A stretch of DNA of 64,000 bases from an uncultured Dokdonia sp. (GCF_937910895.1 NZ_CALEMI010000126.1:1-64000), one strand, 5' to 3'. Counted from the stretch's first letter, positions 9,428-18,979 are shown. Program-made: numbers and translations. Notes: generated from the letters alone by a model not told the origin.

Positions 9428-12289
9428 TTAAAAGCGAACGTAAAAGTTAATGTAGTATGTAGTTCCGTTTCCGAAGAAAAACCTTGGTCCAAATACAGGT
9501 CCGTTTTCTCTTGCTTGATCATCGCGTACATTTCTAAAAGTCGCATTACGAGATTGCTCAAAACCTCCTGTAACATATTGTTGATCTAATACATTGTTTA
9601 TGGTGGCAAAAAATCCTAGAAAGTAATCATCTACTCTCCATGATTTTCCTCCTGTAATATTGACTAAAAAATAATCATCAAACTGTTGTTGCTGTAATAA
9701 ACCTCTTGCAACACCCGCGTCAAAATCATTAATTGGCAATCCATCACCGTCAGTCACAAAATTTGCAGAACGTGCTAGATTACTTACATCAATATACGCA
9801 TTAGAAAAATAATTGGTCGTTAGCCCAATATTCCAAAAATCAGGATCTCTGTATTCAAATCCTAACTGAAAAGCTCTTTCGGGACCTCCAGCTACGTGCA
9901 GATCTTTTAGGTTGGTAGTTCCATCCCCAAAACGTAATGCGCCATCAAAATCATCGCTTCGTAAGTATAAGTTAGGATTGTTTGTAAACGTATACTGTCC
10001 AACACTAGCAGCTGCTTTTAATTTAAGTGTAGGTAACACCTGTGCTTCGATACCTAATTCTACACCCATATTACGTCTCCCTATATTCGTAACGACTTCC
10101 TGTACAAAAGCATCCCCATCGACTCCTAAACCTCCAAGGTCTTCTGTAAAATAAAATCCTATATCAGTCCCATTCTCAAATCCTGTATAGTATCCCGTTA
10201 ATCTTGCTTTTACAAGTGGCGATCTAAAAATATAGCTTACATCTACAGACTGTATTTGCTCACTCTCTAATCCTTCTACCACTTCATTATTTTGACGTGC
10301 ATTTACAAAAGAGTTACGTATCGTAGGCGCATTGGTATAATATCCTCCGTTAACATCTATAATATGACGCCCTGTAATTTTATAGGTAAATCCTCCTTTT
10401 ACACCTCCAGTAGAAAAATCTAACTTCTCGCTATTTCCAAAAGAACCAACAGACCCTTCTACATTTCGGAAGTTTCCGTTTTCATAAAGTCCATTACGTT
10501 GGTATGTCGTTTGAGTGACTGTACCACCTATATAAAAATCGACTTTGTTGTATTTGAATTGCGCTTGTGCGAAAGCGGATACAACATCAGCATCTACTTC
10601 ATAATTGTACTTATAACGATCTCCTACACCAACAATTCGATTTGGATTACGCACATCACTCTGTGCACTATCTGTTGAGATGATACCTGATGAATCTCCA
10701 GACTCAGCCTCGGTAAAGTTATCTACGTCCAAATATCCAGTAGCACCTAGTAAATCTGAAACTTCTGCATAATTTTCACTATCCAACGCGCGATAGCTCA
10801 CGTTTCCATTGATTGTAATATTATCTGTAATCGCACTATTCACAATAATATTAGCACTCAATTGATTGTCTTCTATCACATCATTTTGAACAACGTACAG
10901 TGCATTTTTACCCTGCTCTCTTAAAGTAGCATTTCCTTGGTATAAGAGATTCCAATCAAACTGTCCGTCATTGACAAACTTCTCTTGTGCTAAGAACGCA
11001 TTTTGAAAGTCATTTGCTGTTGGGTTTTCACCTTGTAAAAAGAAACTTGGTAATAATTGATAATAATCAGGAGATGGATTACGAGCTCCTCCTGCAAAAA
11101 ATTGCTGTCCGTTGGACTCCACAAGGGTGGTTCCGTTATTATCTATTCGGCTATTTTTTATGGTTCCTGTCTGGTATCCAATATTTGTATTGATGGTTGT
11201 TTTTTCAGAAAGATCCCAGGTATGATTTAGCATCAGAATAGGTTCTTCTATCTCTCTGATACGTGTGTTGCGTATTTCGCCATTCTGAAATCCCCAAAAA
11301 GGATTGTACTGTCTTCCTTTAAGATCAAAGATCTCTTGTGTAAGTCCTGTACTTCGACCTCTTCTATTAGGTGTATAGATAGAGGTAAAGTTAAGACTAT
11401 GTTGGTCATTAATTTTCTTCTCTACAGATGCAAAAAACGAATTTGCGTCATACAATGTCCCATCTATATATCCTTCGTTTCCAAAACGTCTTGAAGCTAA
11501 AATAGTATATGCCCATCCGTCTGCTTGCAGACCAGAACTATAACTTGCCATCATTCTTCCTTGGTATGAACGATTTGCCGATGCATACGAAACACGACCT
11601 CCTTTACGATATTGAGAAGCTCTCATATCTATATTGGTCGTTCCTGCGAGTCCTCCAAAAGTATACTCATTGGCAGCTAGTCCTTGTGTAAATTCACGAT
11701 TACGTTGTGCATCGTTCAAGCCTCCCCAATTTCCCCATTGTGGACGACCGTTAAATTGCTTATTCATTTCAATACCATTGATTAATAATTTACCATTGGC
11801 ATTGTCAAGACCTCTAGGTCTGAAAAAAGTAGCACTCCAGTCAAAAGCGGCGGCGCTTAAATACGTATCACGACCCGCAGAAAGTAATCCTGAAACATTC
11901 AATCCTCCTACATCATCGTCTTCTCCGTTAAGATCATTGTCAGATAGTGAGATAAGACCGTTTAACTCTTCTTGGTTTTTAACATCTACATCAAGAGTAA
12001 CTTCTCCTAAATCTAGTGTTTGTCCTTCATTAATAATGATAGGGAAGCGTCTGGTTGTGAATCCAATTTTTGAGATCGAAAGAATTTGATCTCCAAGAGG
12101 TACTCCTGTTAAAACAAATGCTCCATTGCCATCTGTTTCGATTGTCAGATTTGTACCTTCAAGAAGAACTGTCACACTGGGAAGTTTTTCTGTGGTAATT
12201 CTGTCAATTACTGTTCCTTTTACAGAAGTTTGAGCAATGACTGGTAGCATTGCAAAAACCAGTAAAAGTTTAAAAATAATGTACTTCAT
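9428..12289 (-). CDS. TonB-dependent outer-membrane receptor with carboxypeptidase-like N-terminal domain
   Basis: 953 residues with a signal peptide (ends PVIAQ), a carboxypeptidase-regulatory-like domain (~22-105, VKGTVIDRITTEKLPSVTV), a plug domain (~130-250, FRPRGLDNANGKLLING) and a 22-strand-type barrel ending in the typical aromatic strand (YYINFYVRF). It should import a large substrate across the outer membrane using TonB energy. The partner lipoprotein lies immediately downstream, and a secreted endonuclease/phosphatase is divergently transcribed 141 bp upstream. That suggests, but does not prove, uptake of products released from nucleic acids or phosphate esters. A degenerate copy of the dispersed palindrome is present near 10561-10577. 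Confidence 0.93.
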   Translation of the reverse strand: MKYIIFKLLLVFAMLPVIAQTSVKGTVIDRITTEKLPSVTVLLEGTNLTIETDGNGAFVLTGVPLGDQILSISKIGFTTRRFPIIINEGQTLDLGEVTLDVDVKNQEELNGLISLSDNDLNGEDDDVGGLNVSGLLSAGRDTYLSAAAFDWSATFFRPRGLDNANGKLLINGIEMNKQFNGRPQWGNWGGLNDAQRNREFTQGLAANEYTFGGLAGTTNIDMRASQYRKGGRVSYASANRSYQGRMMASYSSGLQADGWAYTILASRRFGNEGYIDGTLYDANSFFASVEKKINDQHSLNFTSIYTPNRRGRSTGLTQEIFDLKGRQYNPFWGFQNGEIRNTRIREIEEPILMLNHTWDLSEKTTINTNIGYQTGTIKNSRIDNNGTTLVESNGQQFFAGGARNPSPDYYQLLPSFFLQGENPTANDFQNAFLAQEKFVNDGQFDWNLLYQGNATLREQGKNALYVVQNDVIEDNQLSANIIVNSAITDNITINGNVSYRALDSENYAEVSDLLGATGYLDVDNFTEAESGDSSGIISTDSAQSDVRNPNRIVGVGDRYKYNYEVDADVVSAFAQAQFKYNKVDFYIGGTVTQTTYQRNGLYENGNFRNVEGSVGSFGNSEKLDFSTGGVKGGFTYKITGRHIIDVNGGYYTNAPTIRNSFVNARQNNEVVEGLESEQIQSVDVSYIFRSPLVKARLTGYYTGFENGTDIGFYFTEDLGGLGVDGDAFVQEVVTNIGRRNMGVELGIEAQVLPTLKLKAAASVGQYTFTNNPNLYLRSDDFDGALRFGDGTTNLKDLHVAGGPERAFQLGFEYRDPDFWNIGLTTNYFSNAYIDVSNLARSANFVTDGDGLPINDFDAGVARGLLQQQQFDDYFLVNITGGKSWRVDDYFLGFFATINNVLDQQYVTGGFEQSRNATFRNVRDDQARENGPVFGPRFFFGNGTTYYINFYVRF

Positions 12290-12346
12290 AAATTAGTTTA
12301 GTTAACATCAAGTTTCCTTATTAAGAAACTGTTACATTTTGCGGTG

Positions 12347-12354
12347 CAAAAATA
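12347..12354 (-). promoter_or_regulatory. Candidate -7 element for the TonB receptor operon
   Basis: Read on the minus strand this is TATTTTTG, matching the Bacteroidota TAnnTTTG -7 consensus, 58 bp upstream of the start codon. I do not see a clear -33 TTG at the usual distance. Confidence 0.42.
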
Positions 12355-12374
12355 CTGATTTTAGACATATTCAT

Positions 12375-12382
12375 TACCTTTG
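12375..12382 (+). promoter_or_regulatory. Candidate -7 element for the secreted endonuclease gene
   Basis: TACCTTTG matches TAnnTTTG on the plus strand, 48 bp upstream of the start codon. The -33 region is weak. It lies back-to-back with the minus-strand candidate in the divergent spacer. Confidence 0.42.
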
Positions 12383-12430
12383 GCACGAGATATGTAGACC
12401 TCTTTACACAAACTTAATATATTCGCCTAA

Positions 12431-13486
12431 ATGAATTTTAAAAATTACCTGCTAGCGGTTGTTTTACTTGTAACCGCTTTCGCGAAAGCGCAAGATCAAA
12501 AAACCTACAAACCACATACTATCGCTTTCTATAACGTAGAAAATCTTTTTGATACAGAAAACGATCCTATTACATTTGATGACGACCGTACTCCAAATGG
12601 AAAAGATCATTGGACGGAAGCTATTTATGCAGATAAAGTACAGAAAATGGCTCGTGTGATATCAGAAATAGGGCAAGATATCACTAATAATGCTCCCGCC
12701 ATTATCGGACTTGCTGAAATAGAAAATAGAAAAACGGTAGAGGCACTTGCCAATGATCCTCAATTACTAGACAAAGAGTATGGGATTGCACATTTTGACT
12801 CTCCAGACCGAAGAGGAATTGATGTCGCTCTTATGTATCAAAAAGCATTATTCACACCTATAAATATAAGTAAACATGAACTTATTATTTACGATAATGA
12901 AGACTCTCAAAAGCGTAGATATACTCGTGATCAACTCTTAGTTTCTGGACTATTAGATGGTGATATGATTCATGTAATTGTAAACCATTGGCCTTCGCGT
13001 TCTGGTGGAGAATCCCGAAGTCGTAAAAAACGTATGGCAGCCGCAGCACTTAATAAAAAGATTATAGACAGCCTGCAAAGTAATGACCCGTATGCAAAGA
13101 TTATTACTATGGGAGATCTTAATGACGACCCTACCAGCCCAAGTGTTAAAAAGGTATTAAAAGCAAAAGGAGATAAAGACAAGGTAAAAGATAAGATGAT
13201 CTATAATCCTATGGAGCCTATGTTTAAAAAAGGAATTGGCACACTCGCTTATAGAGATGGATGGAATCTTTTTGATCAAATCTTAATTACCGAGCCATTG
13301 CTTCGTGATGATTACAGCTCGTATCGATATTTCAAAGCAGGAATCTACAATAAGAATTATTTAAGTAATCCTAAAGGACGTTATAAAGGGTATCCGTATC
13401 GTAGTTTTGCCAATGGAGGATACACAGGAGGATACAGTGATCATTATCCCGTATATATTATCCTTATTAAAGAAGTTTCAGAATAG
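12431..13486 (+). CDS. Secreted endonuclease/exonuclease/phosphatase family protein
   Basis: 351 residues with a signal peptide ending TAFAKA-Q. The EEP fold is shown by FYNVENLFD (~32-40), GLAEIENR (metal-binding Glu, ~97), NHWPSRSGG (~190), MGDLNDDP (~227) and the terminal SDHYPVY (catalytic His). The family hydrolyses phosphodiesters in DNA, RNA or phospholipid head groups; the exact substrate is not visible. The signal peptide directs it to the periplasm or outside. It is divergent from the TonB receptor operon, consistent with scavenging of nucleic-acid fragments. The end of the signal peptide is encoded by a perfect copy of the dispersed 16-bp palindrome. Confidence 0.92.
   Translation: MNFKNYLLAVVLLVTAFAKAQDQKTYKPHTIAFYNVENLFDTENDPITFDDDRTPNGKDHWTEAIYADKVQKMARVISEIGQDITNNAPAIIGLAEIENRKTVEALANDPQLLDKEYGIAHFDSPDRRGIDVALMYQKALFTPINISKHELIIYDNEDSQKRRYTRDQLLVSGLLDGDMIHVIVNHWPSRSGGESRSRKKRMAAAALNKKIIDSLQSNDPYAKIITMGDLNDDPTSPSVKKVLKAKGDKDKVKDKMIYNPMEPMFKKGIGTLAYRDGWNLFDQILITEPLLRDDYSSYRYFKAGIYNKNYLSNPKGRYKGYPYRSFANGGYTGGYSDHYPVYIILIKEVSE
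12475..12490. repeat. 16-bp palindrome inside a signal peptide
   Basis: Perfect copy read as Ala-Phe-Ala-Lys-Ala, which supplies the AxA signal peptidase site of the secreted endonuclease. Confidence 0.95.
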
Positions 13487-13501
13487 TCAATCTTTTTTAT
13501 A

Positions 13502-13514
13502 CGCTTTCGCGAAA
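13502..13514. repeat. Partial dispersed palindrome
   Basis: CGCTTTCGCGAAA, truncated on one side, between the endonuclease stop codon and the shared terminator. Confidence 0.85.
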
Positions 13515-13555
13515 TGGTATATTGAGCCTGTTAAAGTAGCGTACTTACAAAAAAC

Positions 13556-13592
13556 AAAAGAGGGAAGATAGTACATATCTTCCCTCTTTTTA
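13556..13592. terminator. Bidirectional terminator between convergent genes
   Basis: Perfect 14-bp inverted repeat (AAAAGAGGGAAGAT and complement) with a 7-nt loop, an A-run before it and a T-run after it. It serves the endonuclease gene and the opposing membrane-protein gene. Confidence 0.9.
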
Positions 13593-13611
13593 TATGGTGT
13601 TTAGATAGCTA

Positions 13612-14046
13612 TTAAAACCATTGATTCCAAGGAATCATAGCTAATACGGCAATCAATGCCAATGTATAAAATATCGCTAGTTTCTTAAATTTAGGTGTAG
13701 ATAATCGTTGCTTTTTATGTTTAGAATATCCTATCGTGACGAGTATAACAGCGATAATCATTAATGTTGGATGCTCTACAGCAAGTCTACGTGCTGAGCT
13801 AGACAACCCTCCCATACCGTTTGAGGTAATAGCATTGAGTCCGTTAGGAGACACAAAAAACAATACCAATCCTATTAATAATTGAATATGCATGGTAATT
13901 AATGTAAAAAGCGCCAGACGCATATCTTTAGCTCCATACTCCTTTCCTCCAAAAAAATTCACTAGAGAATTAATAGTTGTAATCACTAATACGGCAAGCA
14001 CTAGGTATGCCCATATAGAGTGTACAAATTGAATCGTAGAATACAT
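13612..14046 (-). CDS. Small integral membrane protein, four predicted helices
   Basis: 144 residues with hydrophobic stretches near 8-28, 43-65, 90-108 and 120-140. His, Trp and Arg residues lie near the membrane edges (FVHSIWAY, MHIQLL, VEHPTLM). Homologues in Flavobacteriaceae are often labelled cytochrome B, and the His placement could support haem, but I see no diagnostic motif. It stands alone between a terminator and a divergent spacer. I treat it as a conserved membrane protein of unknown function. Confidence 0.8.
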   Translation of the reverse strand: MYSTIQFVHSIWAYLVLAVLVITTINSLVNFFGGKEYGAKDMRLALFTLITMHIQLLIGLVLFFVSPNGLNAITSNGMGGLSSSARRLAVEHPTLMIIAVILVTIGYSKHKKQRLSTPKFKKLAIFYTLALIAVLAMIPWNQWF

Positions 14047-14098
14047 AATGGTTGTGTTTAAATAAATAACTATTCAAAGATAGGGCATTTTAAAGCAA

Positions 14099-14128
14099 AA
14101 AACCGACACTAAAAATAGTGTCGGTTTT
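14099..14128 (-). terminator. Terminator of the astacin-like protease gene
   Basis: Inverted repeat AAACCGACACT/AGTGTCGGTTT with T/A flanks, about 70 bp past the protease stop codon. A near-identical hairpin occurs at 15635-15664. Confidence 0.83.
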
Positions 14129-14132
14129 AAAG

Positions 14133-14150
14133 TTTTCACGAAAGTGAAAA
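14133..14150. repeat. Covarying variant of the dispersed palindrome
   Basis: TTTTCACGAAAGTGAAAA. Compared with the copy at 15670-15687, CGC/GCG is changed to CAC/GTG, keeping a 7-bp stem closed by a GAAA tetraloop. Confidence 0.8.
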
Positions 14151-14196
14151 TATATTATGCTAATTCTATTAAGAATATTATAAGATAGAAAACCTC

Positions 14197-15441
14197 TTAA
14201 TTAACTTCATAACCATTACCTGGTAAAATAACAATATACCTTTCATACGCAGGACCATCTTGATCACCGTAATCATAATGTGCTTCTTGGGCAACTAAAG
14301 TCTCAAGAAAAGTGGACTGTTGACCTGTACTTATAGATGCTGTTTTAGTAGTTTCATTTACTGTAAAATTACCATCTTCATACGTTACTTCCTCTACTAC
14401 TTTATAGTTAATCGTTAAGTTTTGAGTAGCAGCTACTGCCACACCATTCTCAGAAAGATTCACAAAATAATCATAGGTAAATACTTGATCTTCTGGTGTA
14501 GCTTCTGCATCTACTAGCACACTAGATAGCGTAGCTAGAGGTCCTGTACAATTTGCCATCAAATCGTGTATAAATTGTATGGTTTCAATATCGCCAATTG
14601 AAAAATCGTTACTAAAGTTAAAAAAATCATTACCATTTAAGTCTGTCAAAGGGGAACAACCATCACTAAATGTTGTAGAACTATAAAGCATACGAGAATT
14701 GAAATCAAAGGGACCAACTGCAATTTGGTTGCTACTGATGTTAAAGTTATTTTCACGACCAGACTGAACACAGTTCTGATTGTAAATAACAAAATTATTT
14801 CTATCTGCTCTTGTATGCTCATGAAACAAACCTAAAGAATGGCCGATTTCATGGATGACTACACGTTCTGAAACTACAGTACCTATGCTTATGATATTCA
14901 CTGTAGAGTTTTTCCCCACTGGTGAACTACTAACGTTACCCGCAACTGATCGAAATCTCATATAACCTCCTAAAAGATTACAATTACTAGTAGCACAGTC
15001 TACTTCGATAAATGAAAAACAAGGTAATTGGGCTTGAGCTGTCACTATTGCATTTTCTATAATTCCACTATTAGGAACTCCTGGCTCAATGTAATAGAAT
15101 ATATCTAAGCTATCCCATCTACGACCTTCATCACTTGTAGCTACACCTCTCTCGTTTTCACGAGTATTTCTAAAAAAAGATTTAAACTGCTCAGCAGTAA
15201 GTATCATATCATCAATTTGATACTGTCTTTGAGTGGTAAGTCTATTAACCACAGGATATTTTTGGGAATACGTCCCTCTCGTAACAGTAATATCTCCGTT
15301 TGCATCAGTGGTAAGAACAAAATCTTCTGTAATATCCTGCTGTTCATCAATCTCAAATGATTCTTCGGTTGAGCAGGAAAAGAAGAATGCCATAAGGAAA
15401 ATTAATTGTAAAATTTTGAACGTTGTAATGTTTAATCTCAT
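14197..15441 (-). CDS. Astacin-like (M12A) zinc metalloprotease lipoprotein
   Basis: 414 residues. The N-terminus carries a lipoprotein signal (LMAFFFSCSTEE, Cys ~22). The zinc-binding site reads HEIGHSLGLFHEHTRADR (~197-214), the extended astacin HExxHxxGxxHExxR motif, followed about 45 residues later by a Met-turn-like SRMLYSSTTF. The ~130-residue C-terminal part is beta-rich and resembles no catalytic domain I recognise. It probably cleaves proteins at the cell surface or in the periplasm. Single gene with its own downstream hairpin. Confidence 0.9.
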   Translation of the reverse strand: MRLNITTFKILQLIFLMAFFFSCSTEESFEIDEQQDITEDFVLTTDANGDITVTRGTYSQKYPVVNRLTTQRQYQIDDMILTAEQFKSFFRNTRENERGVATSDEGRRWDSLDIFYYIEPGVPNSGIIENAIVTAQAQLPCFSFIEVDCATSNCNLLGGYMRFRSVAGNVSSSPVGKNSTVNIISIGTVVSERVVIHEIGHSLGLFHEHTRADRNNFVIYNQNCVQSGRENNFNISSNQIAVGPFDFNSRMLYSSTTFSDGCSPLTDLNGNDFFNFSNDFSIGDIETIQFIHDLMANCTGPLATLSSVLVDAEATPEDQVFTYDYFVNLSENGVAVAATQNLTINYKVVEEVTYEDGNFTVNETTKTASISTGQQSTFLETLVAQEAHYDYGDQDGPAYERYIVILPGNGYEVN

Positions 15442-15634
15442 AGTTGTTGTTTTTGTATTTTATTGTTATTCATGAAGATGTTCTATTATTAAAAGTTTCT
15501 TACCCACTTTTTATAACATTTTTTCATAAAATAAAAAGGCAATAAAATAGTTGATTATTATAACTTAATTTTTAAGTTTCCTTAAACTAACTGATTATTA
15601 ATTAATTATTGTTAATTTAAAGTTATTAAATCAA

Positions 15635-15664
15635 AAAACCGACACTAAAAGCAGTGTCGGTTTT
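15635..15664 (-). terminator. Terminator of the Oar-like TonB receptor gene
   Basis: AACCGACACT hairpin with T-run on the minus-strand side, 40 bp past the stop codon. It duplicates the hairpin at 14099-14128. Confidence 0.83.
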
Positions 15665-15669
15665 GAAAG

Positions 15670-15687
15670 TTTTCGCGAAAGCGAAAA
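15670..15687. repeat. Dispersed palindrome as GAAA-tetraloop hairpin
   Basis: TTTTCGCGAAAGCGAAAA lies between the stop codon and the terminator of the TonB receptor gene. Confidence 0.9.
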
Positions 15688-15703
15688 TATGATATACTAT
15701 GAA

Positions 15704-18700
15704 TTAGTTAAAGATATAGCGTAATCCTACTTGCATTTGCCATCTAGATGAATTAAAGCCAGCATCATCAATTTGATTAAGACCACCTTCTACTCTATTA
15801 TTAAAAGTATATTGTGGAGTTGTTCCATCCGCTGCAAAGCCTTCAAAATTCACAAGAGTTGCTGTATCAAATCCACTTGTAAAGAATCTTCTTCCCCAAT
15901 CTTTATTGATAAAATTCGTAAAGTTGAATATATCTGCAGATACTTGAAAAGCATGTCTTTGCTCACCAAACTTTAATGAAAAGTCTTGTGCAAATTTTAA
16001 ATCTACGACATGACTCCAATTTGCTCTACTTCTATTGCGTTCTGCAAACTGACCTCTACGAGTTCTCAAGTAGTCATCTCCTTCAATAAAAGCGTTAAGA
16101 GCAATCCATTGCTCTTCTGCACTTACATCACCATCATCAATTAACTGCGCCTCTTGGAAGTTAGATGGGATAAATGGTAAAGCAGTAAATCCTTCTCCAG
16201 AATCATTGATTAAACGATTACTTCTACCTCCACCTACAACGTAACTGAAAGGTGTTCCTTCTGCTCCTTCGTAAAATAATCCTATGGTAGTTTTTACATT
16301 GTCTGTCCATTTAACATCTATAACAACATTTGCTAATGTTCTATGTCCTTGACTAAAATCAGAGATAGATGTTCCAAGATTATTAGATCCATTTACACTT
16401 TCATTAAAAGCCCAGTTAGAAATGTTTTGAGAAGACGTTCCTTCAAAAACAGTCGTAGCTCTTCCGTAAGAATACGTAGCGCTTGATCTTATATCTACTT
16501 TAGATGAATAAAAGTTTTTTGTAATGGTACCAGATACATTGTAAGCTTCTCCATCATTTGTATTTGATATTAAGAAGATTCCTTCATACGTATCATCTAT
16601 CAACGTAGGTCTGCTAGAACCAATATTTCCGAAATTGGCTCTTGGTCCAGCTCCAGTAGTTGTGAAACGTTCTTGAATATTAAGATTTTCTAATTTAAGA
16701 CCCGTGATGACACTACTGTGAGAGATCTCTCCAGAAAAGATAAATCCTTTCCCAAGTTTTTGATCTATTGCAAAACTCTTTTTAAATACTTGTGGTAACA
16801 TTAAATCATCTGCAAGTAAATCAATATTTCCTTGAAATTCTCCTTCTTGTCTAAATTGAGAAGTTACATCAGGATTAAAACTTGGCACTAAGTTTTCTTG
16901 TCCAGAATCTGGATTTGGTCTAAAAACTCTTGTATTAGCCACAACCGTACCTGTATTGTTATAAGCACCTCCTGGCCATACTAAAGGTATTCTAGACGTA
17001 AAGAAGCCAACTCCTCCACGAATTTGAGTAGATTTATTTCCCTTTACATCCCAGTTAAAACCTATTCTAGGTGAGATATGAGCTTTAGTTCTTGGTCCTT
17101 GTCCAACTCTAGCTCCTTGAAGATCTTTTCCAGCATCTTCTAATAAAGCGATAGCTCTAGTATTAAAATCTTCGTTTCCTCTTCCATCATCCCATACTGG
17201 TAAATCAACTCTTAAACCTGCAGTAAGTCTGAAGTTATTAGAAATTTGCACTTCGTCTTGAGCATAAAATCCTAATTGGAATAAATCAAATTCTGCAGCA
17301 CCTATAGACTCATCACCTGTACCTCCTAATAGTGAATAACTACTACGAAATTCATTAGCTTGATCATTAAAGAAATCTTCTAATGTATTATACGTATACT
17401 CTCCAAAATTACGTCCAAAGAATACATTCTTTACAGAACTATACTCGTTGTGAGTACCAAGCGTTACTGTATGACGTCCAGAATAAATTTGGAAATTATT
17501 TGTAAGTGTAAAAATATCTTGCTCTAATAAATTGGCTGTAGAAAAAGGCTCAGAACCTGCAAATATTCTTGCATCACCATCATTTATTTCAATAAAAGGA
17601 AATGGATCTCCATTAATACCTCTGTCATCTCGTACTCTTGTGTAACCAAAAATAAATCTATTTGAATACTTGTTTCCAAATGTAGAATTAAGTTCAAGAG
17701 AAGCAGTGTTTGTATTAGACTCAAAGTTTTGAGCAGAACCTGTAAAGTTAATTGTTCTAGCACTTGAACGACCAATTCCGAAGAAATCTGCCTGTACTAA
17801 ATTGTTACGAAATGATAACTTATGGTTTTCATTAATGTTCCAATCTAATTTTAATAGGAATTTATTACTTTCTAAAGTTCTTGTGTTGTTATCAAAAGTA
17901 CCAGGATTATAACCATACTCATCTATTAAGAATTGTCTGAATTGATTAACACCTTCTATCCCTGATTCCCCAATATAGTCACTACCCATAAATGGTTGTG
18001 GAGTCTCATCATCCTGACCTTCATAATTTATAAAAAAGAATAATTTGTCCTTGATAAGTGGACCTCCAGCTGTTACTCCAAAAGTTTTTGCAGAAAACTC
18101 TGCTAATTTTTCTCTTTCGTCATCCTCTAAATCTCCAGGAGTTTTTCCTGCAAGGGATTCATTTCTCAAAAGATAATAAGCTGATCCTTGAAATTTATTA
18201 GTTCCTGATTTTGTTACAGCACTAATTGAACCTCCTGCAAAACCTCCAATAGTGACATCATAAGGAGCAACGTTTACTTGGAATGATTCGATTGCATCAA
18301 TTGAAATCGGATTTACTCCTGTTTGCCCTCCATTGGTTCCTGAACCAGAAAGACCAAAAGCATCATTATTTACAGCCCCATCAACATAAAGAGCATTGTA
18401 ACGATTGTTCTGTCCTCCTATAGATAATTGATTATCTCCTCGTAGTTGCGCCTCTGGCGTAAGACGTGCAAAATCTGCAATAGATCTTGAAATATTAGGT
18501 AACGCCTCAATTTTCTGTTGATTAATTGTTGTTTCTGATCCCGTCTTATTTGCATCAAAAACGCCGCCATTTGCTACAGCAGTAATCACAATCTCGTCAA
18601 GGGCGTTTGAAGATTCAGCCATTGATGTGCTGATGTTCTTTGTTTCCCCTAAAGAAAGCATAAAACCTTCTTCATTGAAATCTTCAAAACCTACATACGA

Positions 18701-18946
18701 TATTGTTAAATTATAAGGACCTCCTGACCTCATATTTGAAATACGGTAAAAACCGTCAAAATCTGTAACGGCTCCATAAACAGAACCTGTTGGAACGTGA
18801 GTAGCAATAATATTAGCCCCTGGTAATGGACCATCATTATTGTCTAATACTCGACCGTTAATCGAACTCGTAGTTACCCCTTGTGCAAATGACATAGCTG
18901 TCATAAAGAAAAGAGCAATTACGGATAAAAATGTAATTTTCTTCAT
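15704..18946 (-). CDS. Large Oar-like TonB-dependent receptor
   Basis: 1,080 residues. Signal peptide (ends AMSFAQ), carboxypeptidase-regulatory-like domain (~27-110, SINGRVLDNNDGPLPGANI), plug domain (~125-240, with NRYNALYVDGAVNND and a GGSISAVTKSGTNKFQG segment) and a long beta-barrel ending in QVGLRYIFN. The length and the VTKSGTN motif place it with Oar-like receptors, which import peptides or signals or act in adhesion. It is not paired with a SusD-like protein here, which argues against a polysaccharide-utilisation role. Monocistronic by position. Confidence 0.93.
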   Translation of the reverse strand: MKKITFLSVIALFFMTAMSFAQGVTTSSINGRVLDNNDGPLPGANIIATHVPTGSVYGAVTDFDGFYRISNMRSGGPYNLTISYVGFEDFNEEGFMLSLGETKNISTSMAESSNALDEIVITAVANGGVFDANKTGSETTINQQKIEALPNISRSIADFARLTPEAQLRGDNQLSIGGQNNRYNALYVDGAVNNDAFGLSGSGTNGGQTGVNPISIDAIESFQVNVAPYDVTIGGFAGGSISAVTKSGTNKFQGSAYYLLRNESLAGKTPGDLEDDEREKLAEFSAKTFGVTAGGPLIKDKLFFFINYEGQDDETPQPFMGSDYIGESGIEGVNQFRQFLIDEYGYNPGTFDNNTRTLESNKFLLKLDWNINENHKLSFRNNLVQADFFGIGRSSARTINFTGSAQNFESNTNTASLELNSTFGNKYSNRFIFGYTRVRDDRGINGDPFPFIEINDGDARIFAGSEPFSTANLLEQDIFTLTNNFQIYSGRHTVTLGTHNEYSSVKNVFFGRNFGEYTYNTLEDFFNDQANEFRSSYSLLGGTGDESIGAAEFDLFQLGFYAQDEVQISNNFRLTAGLRVDLPVWDDGRGNEDFNTRAIALLEDAGKDLQGARVGQGPRTKAHISPRIGFNWDVKGNKSTQIRGGVGFFTSRIPLVWPGGAYNNTGTVVANTRVFRPNPDSGQENLVPSFNPDVTSQFRQEGEFQGNIDLLADDLMLPQVFKKSFAIDQKLGKGFIFSGEISHSSVITGLKLENLNIQERFTTTGAGPRANFGNIGSSRPTLIDDTYEGIFLISNTNDGEAYNVSGTITKNFYSSKVDIRSSATYSYGRATTVFEGTSSQNISNWAFNESVNGSNNLGTSISDFSQGHRTLANVVIDVKWTDNVKTTIGLFYEGAEGTPFSYVVGGGRSNRLINDSGEGFTALPFIPSNFQEAQLIDDGDVSAEEQWIALNAFIEGDDYLRTRRGQFAERNRSRANWSHVVDLKFAQDFSLKFGEQRHAFQVSADIFNFTNFINKDWGRRFFTSGFDTATLVNFEGFAADGTTPQYTFNNRVEGGLNQIDDAGFNSSRWQMQVGLRYIFN

Positions 18947-18971
18947 AATGAATTGATTGAATTAAGCAAAG

Positions 18972-18979
18972 CAAAATTA
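18972..18979 (-). promoter_or_regulatory. Candidate -7 element for the Oar-like receptor
   Basis: TAATTTTG on the minus strand, about 25 bp upstream of the start codon. No convincing -33 element is visible at normal spacing. Confidence 0.33.
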
